DNA from: Pseudomonadota bacterium
Lineage (GTDB): Bacteria > Myxococcota_A > UBA9042
DNA: 39,105 nt
Assembly (NCBI GenBank): GCA_005792545.1
Contig: SXRM01000387.1
Location: 1-39,105, forward strand
Direction of reading: 5' to 3'
In this document: piece after piece, positions 22,820 through 30,965 of the stretch
Layout of the letters: every line of letters starts with the position of its first letter
Position numbering within the stretch: the first letter of the stretch is position 1
Program-made: the position numbers and the translations under genes
Notes under the pieces: model-generated
What the model was told of the DNA's origin: nothing
The model's database searches: none
What the model saw: the letters and a program-made list of their open reading frames with translations, nothing else

Positions 22820-24916
22820 CTACTTCTTCTTGTTGAGCCACGCCTCGTAGCTCTTGAAGTCGTACGGCCGCCCCAGAAAATCGGCGACCAGGTCGGCGGC
22901 GTCTTTGCTGCCGCCCGGCTCCAGGACCATTTTGCGGTAGCGCATCGCCACCGTCGGATTGCTGATGCCCTCTTTGACGAAACGGCTGAACATGTCCTTG
23001 GCGATGACCATCGACCACATGTAGGTGTAGTAGATGGCCGAATAGCCATTGAGGTGCCCGAAGCTGGCCTGCATGTGGGTGTCGGGCACTGCCTTGTAGG
23101 CGCTGTATTTGCCTTGGATTTCGCTAACCAGCGCGTCCTGGTCCAGGCCCTTGGGGTCGCGGTTGTGCATGCCAAGGCTCAGCCCCGCGTAGAACATCTG
23201 GTGCCGCACCCACAGGCCCTTGCCAAACTCATCGGCCGCGACCAGTTTCTTGACCAGATCCTCGGGCAGCGGCTCGCCTTTGTCGTTGGTGGCGAACACC
23301 TTGAGCGTGGCGTAGTCCTTGGCCCACTCCTCGAAAATCTGGCTCGGCGCTTCGACAAAGTCCCACTCGGTGGCCACGCCGGCAAAGCGCGGCATCGCCT
23401 GGTGGCCGCCAAAGGTGTGGTGAATCAGGTGGCCAAATTCGTGAAAGAAGGTCTCGACTTCCTTGTGCTCCATCAGGCCATTGCCAGTCTTGGGATTGGG
23501 GAAGTTGCACACCAACACGCCAGCGGGTAGCTGCCGACCGGCGACGCCATTGACCAGCGTAAACTGCGCCGCGTGCTTGTACTTGCCCTCGCGGGGGTGC
23601 ATGTCGAGGTAGATGGTGCCGTAGTGCTTGTCGCCCTCGAACACGTCGTAGACCTCGACCGACGGGTGCCACACAGTCGCGTCTTTTTTTGGCTTGTAGG
23701 TGATGCCGAACAGGCGACCGGTCAGCTCAAGCAGCCCCGCCTTGACCTTGTCGTAGTGCAGGTACGGGCGCATGGCTTGGGCGTCGAAAGCAAACTTGGC
23801 TTTCTTGACGCGACCTTGCAGGTAGGCCTGCTGCCAGTCGTTGACCTCGGTCGCGGCCTTGTCCATGGCCTTGAGCTCAGCCAGCAGCACCTGATACTCC
23901 GCCTTCATGCGCGGCTCCGCCGCTTTGGCGACGCGGGTCACGAATTCTTCGACGGCCTTGGCGTTCTTGATCATCTTGTCGGCGGTGATGCGCTCGGCCC
24001 AGGTCGCAAATCCGGTCAGCGTGGCCAACTCAAAGCGAATCTCCAGCATTTTTTGCAGGTTGGCTTTGTTGGCCGGCCAGCCGCGCTGGCGGTAGACCAC
24101 GTACAGGGACTTGCGCGCCGCGTCGTCTTCGGCGTACTGCATGAACGGGATGTAGTCCGGGTAGTCGGTCGAGATCTCGACCTTGCCCTCTGCATTGGGC
24201 TTGTGGGCGTCGATCCAGTCCTGCGGCAGACCTTTGAGTTGTGCGGGCTGCAGCGCGACCTTGCGCAAATCGCTGGCGATGCCCTTCTCAAAGGCCTGAC
24301 CGACCTGCACCAGTTCGTCTTGCAGGTGCTTGATGCGGGCGCGCGTGGCTTCGTCCTTGTCGACGCCACTCATCTTGAAGTCGCGCAACGTCAGCGCCAC
24401 CAACCGCTTGACGTCGGGCCCTTCGCTTTTGACGTCCAGCCGGGCAATGGCGTCGTAAATGGCGCGATCCAGGGCAATCTCGGTCTTAAGCTGCTCGGTC
24501 TGCTGCTCGCACTTGCCGGCGGCGTCGCGGACGGCCTTGTCGGGGTGCACGGCAAACATCAGGCTCGACTCGGCTGAGGCCAGATCGATGGCAATGGTCA
24601 TTTCGTTGAGCGCGTTGATCACGGCCGTCGGGGTCACCGGGGCTGCGCGCGGGCTGTCGGTGGCAAAAGAGGCCAGCGCGGTGCGTTGGCTGCGCGCTGT
24701 CTCCAGGCGCTCCATGCAGCGCTTGGTCAGTGGATCGGGGGGCAGTTCCGGCGCCTTGGTCGTCGGCGTCGCAGCCGCTGGCAGGTCAGCCGGCGCTGGC
24801 AACGGTGCAGGTGTCGGCTGCACCGTCGGACTACCGCAGGCCTGCGCAAAGGCGAGGGCAGACACCATCGGCAGCACCGCGAAGTGGCGCGCACAAGGAA
24901 AAAGTGCTGTGTTCAT
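22820..24916 (-). CDS. exported M3-family metallopeptidase (oligopeptidase, 698 aa)
   Basis: Zinc oligopeptidase of the thimet/oligopeptidase A family, cleaving short peptides. The zinc site is intact: H-E-F-G-H at 492-496 and the third ligand in D-F-V-E-A-P-S-Q (Glu522), with family spacing. The substrate-binding H-x-x-G-Y-x-x-x-Y-Y-x-Y-x-W block is also present (H-L-N-G-Y-S-A-I-Y-Y-T-Y-M-W). The N-terminus is a signal sequence ending F-A-Q-A-C (Cys27), followed by a Pro/Ala-rich tether to about residue 60. It may be a lipoprotein, though Ala at -3 is atypical and cleavage after Ala26 by signal peptidase I is possible. M3 enzymes of E. coli are cytoplasmic, so export is notable. ATG 24916 has GGAGA eight bases upstream. 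Single gene, divergent from the FHA-CpaF gene. Confidence 0.93.
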   Translation of the reverse strand: MNTALFPCARHFAVLPMVSALAFAQACGSPTVQPTPAPLPAPADLPAAATPTTKAPELPPDPLTKRCMERLETARSQRTALASFATDSPRAAPVTPTAVINALNEMTIAIDLASAESSLMFAVHPDKAVRDAAGKCEQQTEQLKTEIALDRAIYDAIARLDVKSEGPDVKRLVALTLRDFKMSGVDKDEATRARIKHLQDELVQVGQAFEKGIASDLRKVALQPAQLKGLPQDWIDAHKPNAEGKVEISTDYPDYIPFMQYAEDDAARKSLYVVYRQRGWPANKANLQKMLEIRFELATLTGFATWAERITADKMIKNAKAVEEFVTRVAKAAEPRMKAEYQVLLAELKAMDKAATEVNDWQQAYLQGRVKKAKFAFDAQAMRPYLHYDKVKAGLLELTGRLFGITYKPKKDATVWHPSVEVYDVFEGDKHYGTIYLDMHPREGKYKHAAQFTLVNGVAGRQLPAGVLVCNFPNPKTGNGLMEHKEVETFFHEFGHLIHHTFGGHQAMPRFAGVATEWDFVEAPSQIFEEWAKDYATLKVFATNDKGEPLPEDLVKKLVAADEFGKGLWVRHQMFYAGLSLGMHNRDPKGLDQDALVSEIQGKYSAYKAVPDTHMQASFGHLNGYSAIYYTYMWSMVIAKDMFSRFVKEGISNPTVAMRYRKMVLEPGGSKDAADLVADFLGRPYDFKSYEAWLNKKK

Positions 24917-25061
24917 GGGCAGTCTCCGGCAGGCACGCGCGTCGCGGCGGCGCGGATTGTGCCACGGTCGGCGGTGACCGCCAAAGTGGCATGACCGCGG
25001 TCGGGTCGTTTGCGCGCAATCTGCCTTATGATCAAGGGCTCAGGTGTTTTGGGTCCAAGTA

Positions 25062-25090
25062 TTGACGAAATTGCGGCCGGCATGGACGAT
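25062..25090 (+). promoter_or_regulatory. candidate promoter for the FHA-CpaF gene
   Basis: TTGACG (25062-25067, five of six to -35) is followed after 17 bases by GACGAT (25085-25090, three of six to -10), about 58 bases before ATG 25148. It lies in the 231-base divergent gap, in which no other feature was recognised. Confidence 0.35.
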
Positions 25091-25147
25091 ACGGCCGGCG
25101 CGAAGCCTCTTTTGGGGGTCGGGTCAGCTGCGCCACGGGGAGCCTGC

Positions 25148-27265
25148 ATGTTCGCCATCACCATCCGGGAACGAAGTGGCCAGGTGTACACCTTCCACTT
25201 CGACAAGCCCGAGGTCCTGATCGGCCGCGTCAAGGGCAACGATGTGATCTTGCCCAAGCAGAACATCAGCAAGCGCCACACGCTGGTCAAGTCGCACGTC
25301 AAGCGCTTCATCGTCGAAGACCTGGGCAGCACCAACGGCACCTACGTTAACGGCCACCGCATTGCCACAGCCGTCGAAGTCGGGCCAGACGACAAAGTCT
25401 ACCTGGGCGACTTTGTCATGAATTTCACAGATCTATCGGACGTTGGCGCGGTTGGCGCGCCGGATATGCCGGACATTCCGGACGTGCCCGACGGCGACGC
25501 CGCCATCGCGGGCTCGGCTGCGCCGGAAGCGCTGTCCATGCGCTCCACCCAGCACATGGCGCCACCCGCCGCCGACGGTCTGACCGAATACCACGCCCGC
25601 CAGAACGAGGCGGAGGGTGTCAGCGGTCGCGGCGTGCCGCCACCCACGATCCCGCCCGTCGCGCCTTCGCTCGATCCGCTGTCCAGTGACTTGCCACAGG
25701 TCGAGCCGCTGGATCTGCCTGCCGAACTGATGGACCTGGCAGGCGGTGAGTCGGCGCAGGACTTCCTCGATCGCATGACGGGCCCGCTGGACGGTCTGCA
25801 ACACGCGATGTCGTCCGACGCCTTTAAGCCGGAGTTGAGTTTGGGCAAAACGGCCGCGCCACCGGCCAAGCAGAGCGCGCTGTCCTCGATACCGGGCCTT
25901 GCAAGCGCGATCAAGGCGCCGTCGCAGCCCAAGCCGGCCTCGCCGCTGTCGTTTGCACCCGTAGAGGCAGCCCAGGCGGCCGCCGAAAAGGCCGCGGCAA
26001 GCCAAGTTCCGCAGCAGTCCGGCGCCACCGCCGCTGCAACGTCAGCCGGGACATCGCGAGCCCCGAGCGGCGGAGGCAGCCGCCCCTCCGTGCCGGTGTC
26101 GACCGCGGCACGCATCGATGGGCCGGCAGACGAATACTACGACGCGTTGGGGGCGCTGTTCCGCGCCGCGCTGACCGAATTGCGATCCAGCCTGCCCGGC
26201 GACGCTTCGCAGATGTCCGAAGCGGACTGGACAGAGATGGAGGACCGCGTCAACGCGTTCGTCGATGCCGCGCACGCCAATGGCGCACTGCCCGCTGGTG
26301 TGGACGACGCTGGCCTGCGCCGCGACCTCATCTATGAGCTGACGGGGCTCGGTCCGCTGGAAGCGCTACTCGACGACCCGGCGATCGAGGCCATCGAGAT
26401 CAACAGCCCGGCCCAGATCCTGACCGTCAACAAGGGTACGCGCACTGTGGTCGAGCGGCGGTTTTCGTGTCAGCAGGCGCTGGCGCTGGCCGTCGATCGC
26501 CTGGTCCGCGCCACGGGGCAGAGCGGCCGCACCGGCTCGCACATGGAAGGGACGCTGGTCGACGGCACCAGCGTCTACGTGGTGTGGCCGCCGATGTGCC
26601 CAGCCGGCCCCGCCGTAGTGCTGCGCAAGCCGCGCGCCGACGCGCCGACGCTGGCCGATCTGGTCGGGCGTGGCATGATCGCCGAGACCGCCGCACAGGT
26701 GCTAGGACAGCTGGTGGGCATGCGCCGCAGCGTGGCCATCGTCGGCCCGGTCGGCGTCGGCAAGCGCACGGTGCTCAACGCCCTGGGCCAGCAAGTGGAT
26801 CCATCCACACGCATCGTGGTGCTCGAAGACGGGCAGCGGCTGCGGCTCGCCCACGATCAGGTGGTGCGCATCGACGCGGCCGTGTTTGGCGAAGGCAGCC
26901 ACTCGCCGCTGCGGGTGGTGCAACGGCTGCGGCCTGAATGCTTGCTGCTGGGCGACACCGCGTCCGTGACCTTGGACGAACTGTTCAGCGTCGCCAACGA
27001 CGCGCTGCCGCCGTGGATCGGCGTGTTTGTCGCCCGCGATGCCGGCGATCTGATCGAAAGGGCGACCCACGCCTTGATGTTGCGCCACGCGGGCCTGCAC
27101 GAGGCGACGGCACAGGCAAGGGTGCTGCGCGGTTTGGACACCATCGCGGTGTTCGTGCCAAGCGACCAGGGCTATGCGCTGGCGAGCGTCTGCGAAGTCG
27201 TGCGGCACGGCGCACCCGGCGAACAACTGGTCGAACTCGCGCTGCCCGGCGCCTACAGCGCATAA
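25148..27265 (+). CDS. FHA domain fused to a degenerate CpaF/TadA-type secretion ATPase (705 aa)
   Basis: Residues 1-95 are an FHA phosphothreonine-binding domain with the key residues present: G26-R27, S41-x-R43-H44 and S-T-N-G (61-64) before N68. A Pro/Ala-rich linker of about 230 residues follows. Residues 328-700 resemble CpaF: the N-terminal block L-T-G-L-G-P-L-E-A-L-L-D-D-P (398-411), E-I-N-S-P and the arrangement of the motor domain. The motor motifs are altered. Walker A reads G-P-V-G-V-G-K-R-T (533-541), with Arg after the Lys. The Walker B region is E-C-L-L-L-G-D (597-603) rather than the usual I-x-x-G-E. The His-box H-A-N is replaced by V-A-R (628-630). Start at ATG 25148 with GGGGAG upstream. 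A phosphopeptide-responsive scaffold or regulator rather than a working pilus motor is inferred; no other Tad pilus gene is present. Confidence 0.86.
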   Translation: MFAITIRERSGQVYTFHFDKPEVLIGRVKGNDVILPKQNISKRHTLVKSHVKRFIVEDLGSTNGTYVNGHRIATAVEVGPDDKVYLGDFVMNFTDLSDVGAVGAPDMPDIPDVPDGDAAIAGSAAPEALSMRSTQHMAPPAADGLTEYHARQNEAEGVSGRGVPPPTIPPVAPSLDPLSSDLPQVEPLDLPAELMDLAGGESAQDFLDRMTGPLDGLQHAMSSDAFKPELSLGKTAAPPAKQSALSSIPGLASAIKAPSQPKPASPLSFAPVEAAQAAAEKAAASQVPQQSGATAAATSAGTSRAPSGGGSRPSVPVSTAARIDGPADEYYDALGALFRAALTELRSSLPGDASQMSEADWTEMEDRVNAFVDAAHANGALPAGVDDAGLRRDLIYELTGLGPLEALLDDPAIEAIEINSPAQILTVNKGTRTVVERRFSCQQALALAVDRLVRATGQSGRTGSHMEGTLVDGTSVYVVWPPMCPAGPAVVLRKPRADAPTLADLVGRGMIAETAAQVLGQLVGMRRSVAIVGPVGVGKRTVLNALGQQVDPSTRIVVLEDGQRLRLAHDQVVRIDAAVFGEGSHSPLRVVQRLRPECLLLGDTASVTLDELFSVANDALPPWIGVFVARDAGDLIERATHALMLRHAGLHEATAQARVLRGLDTIAVFVPSDQGYALASVCEVVRHGAPGEQLVELALPGAYSA

Positions 27266-27286
27266 GGCGCGGGTCGGGCGGCCACC

Positions 27287-28765
27287 GTGTTCACCCTCAT
27301 CATCGAGGACAAGAACGGCGCGCTCGTCGGCGAGTACACGTTCGAGGACGGCGAGTTCATCGTCGGCCGCAGCCAGCAGGCCGACATCCAGCTGCCCGCA
27401 GACAACGTGTCGCGGCGTCACGCGCGGATCTTTACCGAAGACGGCCGCTGCTTTATCCAAGACCTGAACGCGGCCAACGGTGTGTGGGTCAACGGCCGGC
27501 GGATCCACGCTTCGACCGAGCTGCCGCGCTCGGCGCAAGTGCGCATCGGCGACTTCTTTCTGCACATCGAAGGCGCCGCGTTTGCGCGCCCCATGACCTC
27601 GCCGGTGTACGCACGGCTGGTGCCAATGCCCGGGTCGATTGGCGAGCTGACCGAGCTGACCCAGTCGCCGGTGATGGTGGGCCGCGGCAAGGACTGCGCG
27701 GTGGTGCTGCAAGACGTGTCGGTGTCGCGCATCCACTCCAAGCTGACCCAGGACGACGGCGGCCGCGTGTTCGTAGAAGACCTGCGTAGCAGCAATGGCA
27801 CCTACGTCAACGACCGCCGGGTGACCTCGCAAGAGCTGCAACACGGCGATCGCATCCGCTTTGGCACCGTGGCGTTCTCGTTCCAAATCGAGGGCATGCC
27901 CGAGGTGGATTTGAGCGAGTCGGCTCCGCAGCCGCAGCGGCGGACCCAGGGCAACGTGCAGGGTGCGTATGCCCAGCGGGCCCATCAGGCCTTTGCCCCG
28001 ATGGAGCATCCGCCGGAGCAGAGCTATCCGGCCGAACAACGAACGCTGTTGCCGCAGATCGCCGCCATCGCGGTCATCGTGGTGGCTTTTGTTGCGCTGG
28101 TGGTGCTGGCCGGCTTTGCCTACGACCGCTTTGTCGCGCCTAAGCTGGACGGCAAGAAAGCCGAGACCGAGAGCACCCGCGCGGCGCGCGAGGCCAAGGG
28201 CGACGACGACGACAAGCCGGCCAAGAAGACCAAAGCGGCCGAAACGCCCGAAACGCCCACGCCCGACCCCAAAGCGGTGCAGAAAGTCCAGTTCGATGAG
28301 CTGATGACCCAGGGCCGTGAGCAGATGGGCCAGAAGCAGTGGGCGGCGGCGCGCGGTCACTTTGAGCGGGCCCAGCGGCTCGACGTGCTGGCGAGCGAGC
28401 CGCAGATCGCGCTCAACAAGATCGCGCTGGAAGAGGACGCGGGCGGCAAAGTCGCAGAGGCTTTCAAGGCGTTTGAGCGCAAAGATGCCCGGGCCGCGGT
28501 GCGCCTGTACAAGCAGGTGCCGGCCAGCTCCGTCTACGGTCTGGACGCGCAGAAGCAGCTGCAGGCCATTGCGGACCTGGCCGAGTTCGACCGCCAGAAG
28601 TCATGCCACGGCCGGCCGCGCGATCTGGTCAAGTGCCTGGCGGACTGCGAGCTGGTGCTGTCAACCGGCCGTGCGGGCGGGTCAGCAGGCGACGAGTGCC
28701 AGCGGTTTGCGCAGCAGTCGGGGCAGCCGGAGAAAGTGGACAAGCCGGGCGGGTCAAAGCGGTGA
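27287..28765 (+). CDS. membrane protein with two cytoplasmic FHA domains (492 aa)
   Basis: Two FHA domains in tandem: residues 1-95 (G27-R28, S42-R-R-H45, N-A-A-N-G, N69-G) and about 106-203 (G132-R133, S147-R-I-H150, S-S-N-G at 168-171, N175). The second has the more canonical S-S-N-G-T-Y-V-N core. One transmembrane helix lies at about 257-279, preceded by a Pro/Gln-rich stretch and followed by a charged Lys/Asp/Glu linker and a helical C-terminal region (about 325-470) with TPR-like A-A-R-G-H-F-E-R-A and A-A-V-R-L-Y-K-Q-V pairs and four Cys near the end. With the FHA part in the cytoplasm, the TPR-like part would be periplasmic. GTG start, 21 bases after the FHA-CpaF stop. Probably bridges Ser/Thr-kinase signalling to the envelope; partner unknown. 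Confidence 0.86.
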   Translation: MFTLIIEDKNGALVGEYTFEDGEFIVGRSQQADIQLPADNVSRRHARIFTEDGRCFIQDLNAANGVWVNGRRIHASTELPRSAQVRIGDFFLHIEGAAFARPMTSPVYARLVPMPGSIGELTELTQSPVMVGRGKDCAVVLQDVSVSRIHSKLTQDDGGRVFVEDLRSSNGTYVNDRRVTSQELQHGDRIRFGTVAFSFQIEGMPEVDLSESAPQPQRRTQGNVQGAYAQRAHQAFAPMEHPPEQSYPAEQRTLLPQIAAIAVIVVAFVALVVLAGFAYDRFVAPKLDGKKAETESTRAAREAKGDDDDKPAKKTKAAETPETPTPDPKAVQKVQFDELMTQGREQMGQKQWAAARGHFERAQRLDVLASEPQIALNKIALEEDAGGKVAEAFKAFERKDARAAVRLYKQVPASSVYGLDAQKQLQAIADLAEFDRQKSCHGRPRDLVKCLADCELVLSTGRAGGSAGDECQRFAQQSGQPEKVDKPGGSKR

Positions 28766-28799
28766 TCGAAGCGATACCTGGTGGACGGTTGGCGCTTGG

Positions 28800-29939
28800 C
28801 TACTTGCCCGCCGCGGCCCACTGATCGCGGTGCCGCAGGTAAATCGCCGACTCTGGCTTGAGTGCCAAGGCCTTGGCTATCGCCGCCCGCGCCTCGTCCA
28901 TGCGCCCGGCCCGCGCATGCACCATGCCCAGCAAGTAGTGCGCCCAGTGATCATCGGGCTTTTGCTGCACCAGGCCGGTCAGCAGCTCCAGCGCCCACGC
29001 CGGCCCCCACGGCTGCGCGAGCGCCTCGTGGACGATGAAGTCGGCGACTAGCTCCGCTGCTTGGGCGTCAGCCGCCCTACCCGCCAGATACTGCCGCAAC
29101 TCAGCCTGCGCGACGTCGGGCTTGCCACCGCGCAACAGGCACCGCGCGCGCCAGTAGTGCATGCCGCCGCGGCTCTTTTCGGGCGTGCCAGCAAAGGTGG
29201 CGATCGCCCCAAAAGTGGTGGCGCATGCCGCGTGGTCGCGTTGGACGCGGGTCTGGTAGCGACCGAGCAAGCGCAATGTCGCCAGCAGATCCGTGCGGGC
29301 ACCGTCGTCCCACGCGGCCGCAGCGGACCAGCGCACTGGGTCGGCAACAAATCCGGTCAACAAGACGGCCGCGCGCTGAGCGTCCGGCCCGCGCAACGAC
29401 TCGGCGGCGCAGCGCAGCACCGGCAGGGTCTCAGCGGGCGCGTGGGACGCAGGCAGCGCCGCGTGCAGCGGTTGCGCGCACCACGCGACCGGCGCTGTCC
29501 GGATCAGCAGTTCCTTGAGCGTCGACGAATACTCGGCGGCGCTGTCAAAGCCCTCGATGCGGCCGACCTCGACGCGCTGACCGCCGATGCGCCGCAGAAC
29601 CACCGTCGAGGGATAGCCTAGGATCCGCAAATCGGCGGCCACCGCGCCGCCCGCGCTGGTATCGACGTCGACCTCGCGAAAGGCATGGCCCGCCAATGCC
29701 TGCTTGCCCGTGTCGGTGTCCAAGAAGCGGTGGTGCAGCTCGTTGCACGGCTCGCACCAGTCCGCGCTGGCGACGACGACCAGGGCGCCCGCGCCGGCTG
29801 CCGCCAAGCCACCTTCGAGTACCTCCTGGCCCGACGCAGGCGCGGCCGGCGACGTCGCGACTGCTGGTGCAGTTGCCGTGGCACCGCCGCAAGCGAGCAA
29901 CCACAGCCCGCAGGCGGTGAACAGCAGGGGCTTGACCAT
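28800..29939 (-). CDS. lipoprotein with thioredoxin-like and TPR-like domains (379 aa)
   Basis: Lipobox L-L-A-C with Cys17, then a short Ala/Thr/Pro tether. A thioredoxin-fold domain (about 40-150) carries the active site A-D-W-C-E-P-C (Cys62, Cys65) and a cis-proline segment G-Y-P-S-T-V-V-L; the W-C-x-x-C plus following E-L-H-H-R-F recalls the DsbD C-terminal domain. The rest is alpha-helical, ending in TPR-like repeats (W-A-H-Y-L-L-G-M-V-H-A-R-A-G-R-M-D-E-A-R-A-A). It is probably a membrane-anchored periplasmic thiol-disulphide protein. It starts three bases after the stop of the CDF transporter gene, with GGGAG upstream, so the two are co-expressed. Partner proteins are not apparent. Confidence 0.85.
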   Translation of the reverse strand: MVKPLLFTACGLWLLACGGATATAPAVATSPAAPASGQEVLEGGLAAAGAGALVVVASADWCEPCNELHHRFLDTDTGKQALAGHAFREVDVDTSAGGAVAADLRILGYPSTVVLRRIGGQRVEVGRIEGFDSAAEYSSTLKELLIRTAPVAWCAQPLHAALPASHAPAETLPVLRCAAESLRGPDAQRAAVLLTGFVADPVRWSAAAAWDDGARTDLLATLRLLGRYQTRVQRDHAACATTFGAIATFAGTPEKSRGGMHYWRARCLLRGGKPDVAQAELRQYLAGRAADAQAAELVADFIVHEALAQPWGPAWALELLTGLVQQKPDDHWAHYLLGMVHARAGRMDEARAAIAKALALKPESAIYLRHRDQWAAAGK

Positions 29940-29942
29940 GAC

Positions 29943-30875
29943 CTACTCCCTGTCGTCGGGCTCGACGAACGACCAGCGCACTTCGGGGCACAGCGCGTGC
30001 AGCCGCGTCTCAAAGGCGTTGATGGTGGCGACGACGCCGGCCGTGTCCAGAGCTGGCGCAAGCTGGAGCTTGCACGCCACCAGCACTTCGTTGGGTCCCT
30101 TCTGCACCGAGATGACCCGTAACACGCGCAGCACCTGCGGGTCGCCCGCCGCGGCGCGCGCGACCGCTGCCTCGACCTCGGGCCCAGCGCGCTCGCCCAT
30201 CAGCAAGCTCTTGACCTCGACGGCCAGGAACACAGCGACAACGACGAGCACCAAACCGATGCCGAGGCTGCCCAGCGCATCGAAGCGCGGATCGCCGGTC
30301 GCCACCGCCAGTTGCAACGACACCGCCGCGATGCACAGGCCGAGCACCGCAGCCGAGTTCTCGCCAAAGACCACGATGAGGTCGCTGTCCTTGGTCAGCC
30401 GCAGGTAGCGCCAGAACGGCGTGTTGCCACGCTGGGCGTTCAGTTGCCGGACGTTGCTCCAGCACGACCAGCCTTCCAGGCCAATCGAAAACACCAGAAT
30501 GCCAAGCGCCAGGCGCGCGTCTTCGATGGGTTCGGGGTGGTGCAGCTTGTGCACGCCTTCGTAGATCGAGAACAGACCGCCGCCCAGAAACAGCAGCAGC
30601 GCAACCATGAACGACCAGAAGTACAGGGCGGCGCCATAGCCGAGCGGATGGCTCGCGTCTGGCGGCTTGGCCGCGCGCTGGACGCCCAGCAGCAGCAGCG
30701 CCTGGTTGCCGCAATCGGCGAAGCTGTGCAGCGTCTCGGCGAGCATGGCGCCGGAGCCGCTGACAACGGCGCCAACGAGTTTACTGAGCGCAATCGCCAG
30801 GTTGACGACCAGCGACTGCACGATGTGGCCGGTGCCGTGGGTCGCGTCGGCGGTGGGTTTGCTCGGTTCAGACAT
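29943..30875 (-). CDS. cation diffusion facilitator family transporter (310 aa)
   Basis: Inner-membrane proton-coupled exporter of divalent metals such as zinc. The first helices contain S-G-S-G-A-M-L-A-E-T-L-H-S-F-A-D, with candidate metal ligands H50 and D54 in the second helix. Then come D-A-S-H-P-L-G-Y-G (73-81), the conserved loop of CDF proteins, and helices at about 84-106, 120-138, 166-190 and 202-220. A cytoplasmic C-terminal domain of about 85 residues follows (V-L-R-V-I-S-V-Q-K-G). The fifth helix reads F-G-E-N-S-A-A-V-L-G, where the usual H-x-x-x-D pair is not visible; this resembles the ZnT9-like branch more than YiiP, so the metal is uncertain. First gene of a two-gene unit with the thioredoxin-like lipoprotein. 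Confidence 0.9.
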   Translation of the reverse strand: MSEPSKPTADATHGTGHIVQSLVVNLAIALSKLVGAVVSGSGAMLAETLHSFADCGNQALLLLGVQRAAKPPDASHPLGYGAALYFWSFMVALLLFLGGGLFSIYEGVHKLHHPEPIEDARLALGILVFSIGLEGWSCWSNVRQLNAQRGNTPFWRYLRLTKDSDLIVVFGENSAAVLGLCIAAVSLQLAVATGDPRFDALGSLGIGLVLVVVAVFLAVEVKSLLMGERAGPEVEAAVARAAAGDPQVLRVLRVISVQKGPNEVLVACKLQLAPALDTAGVVATINAFETRLHALCPEVRWSFVEPDDRE

Positions 30876-30965
30876 GAGTCACGCGCGCCGATACGCGGCG
30901 GGTTCACTTGGAAACTTCAAGGGATTCCCGGGCTTGCATGCCCCGGCGCCGCCGAGCATAGCGGA

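Noticed and set aside
28766-28799. Terminator between the convergent FHA and thioredoxin-lipoprotein genes
   Set aside because: No stem with a following T-run could be found in the 34 bases.
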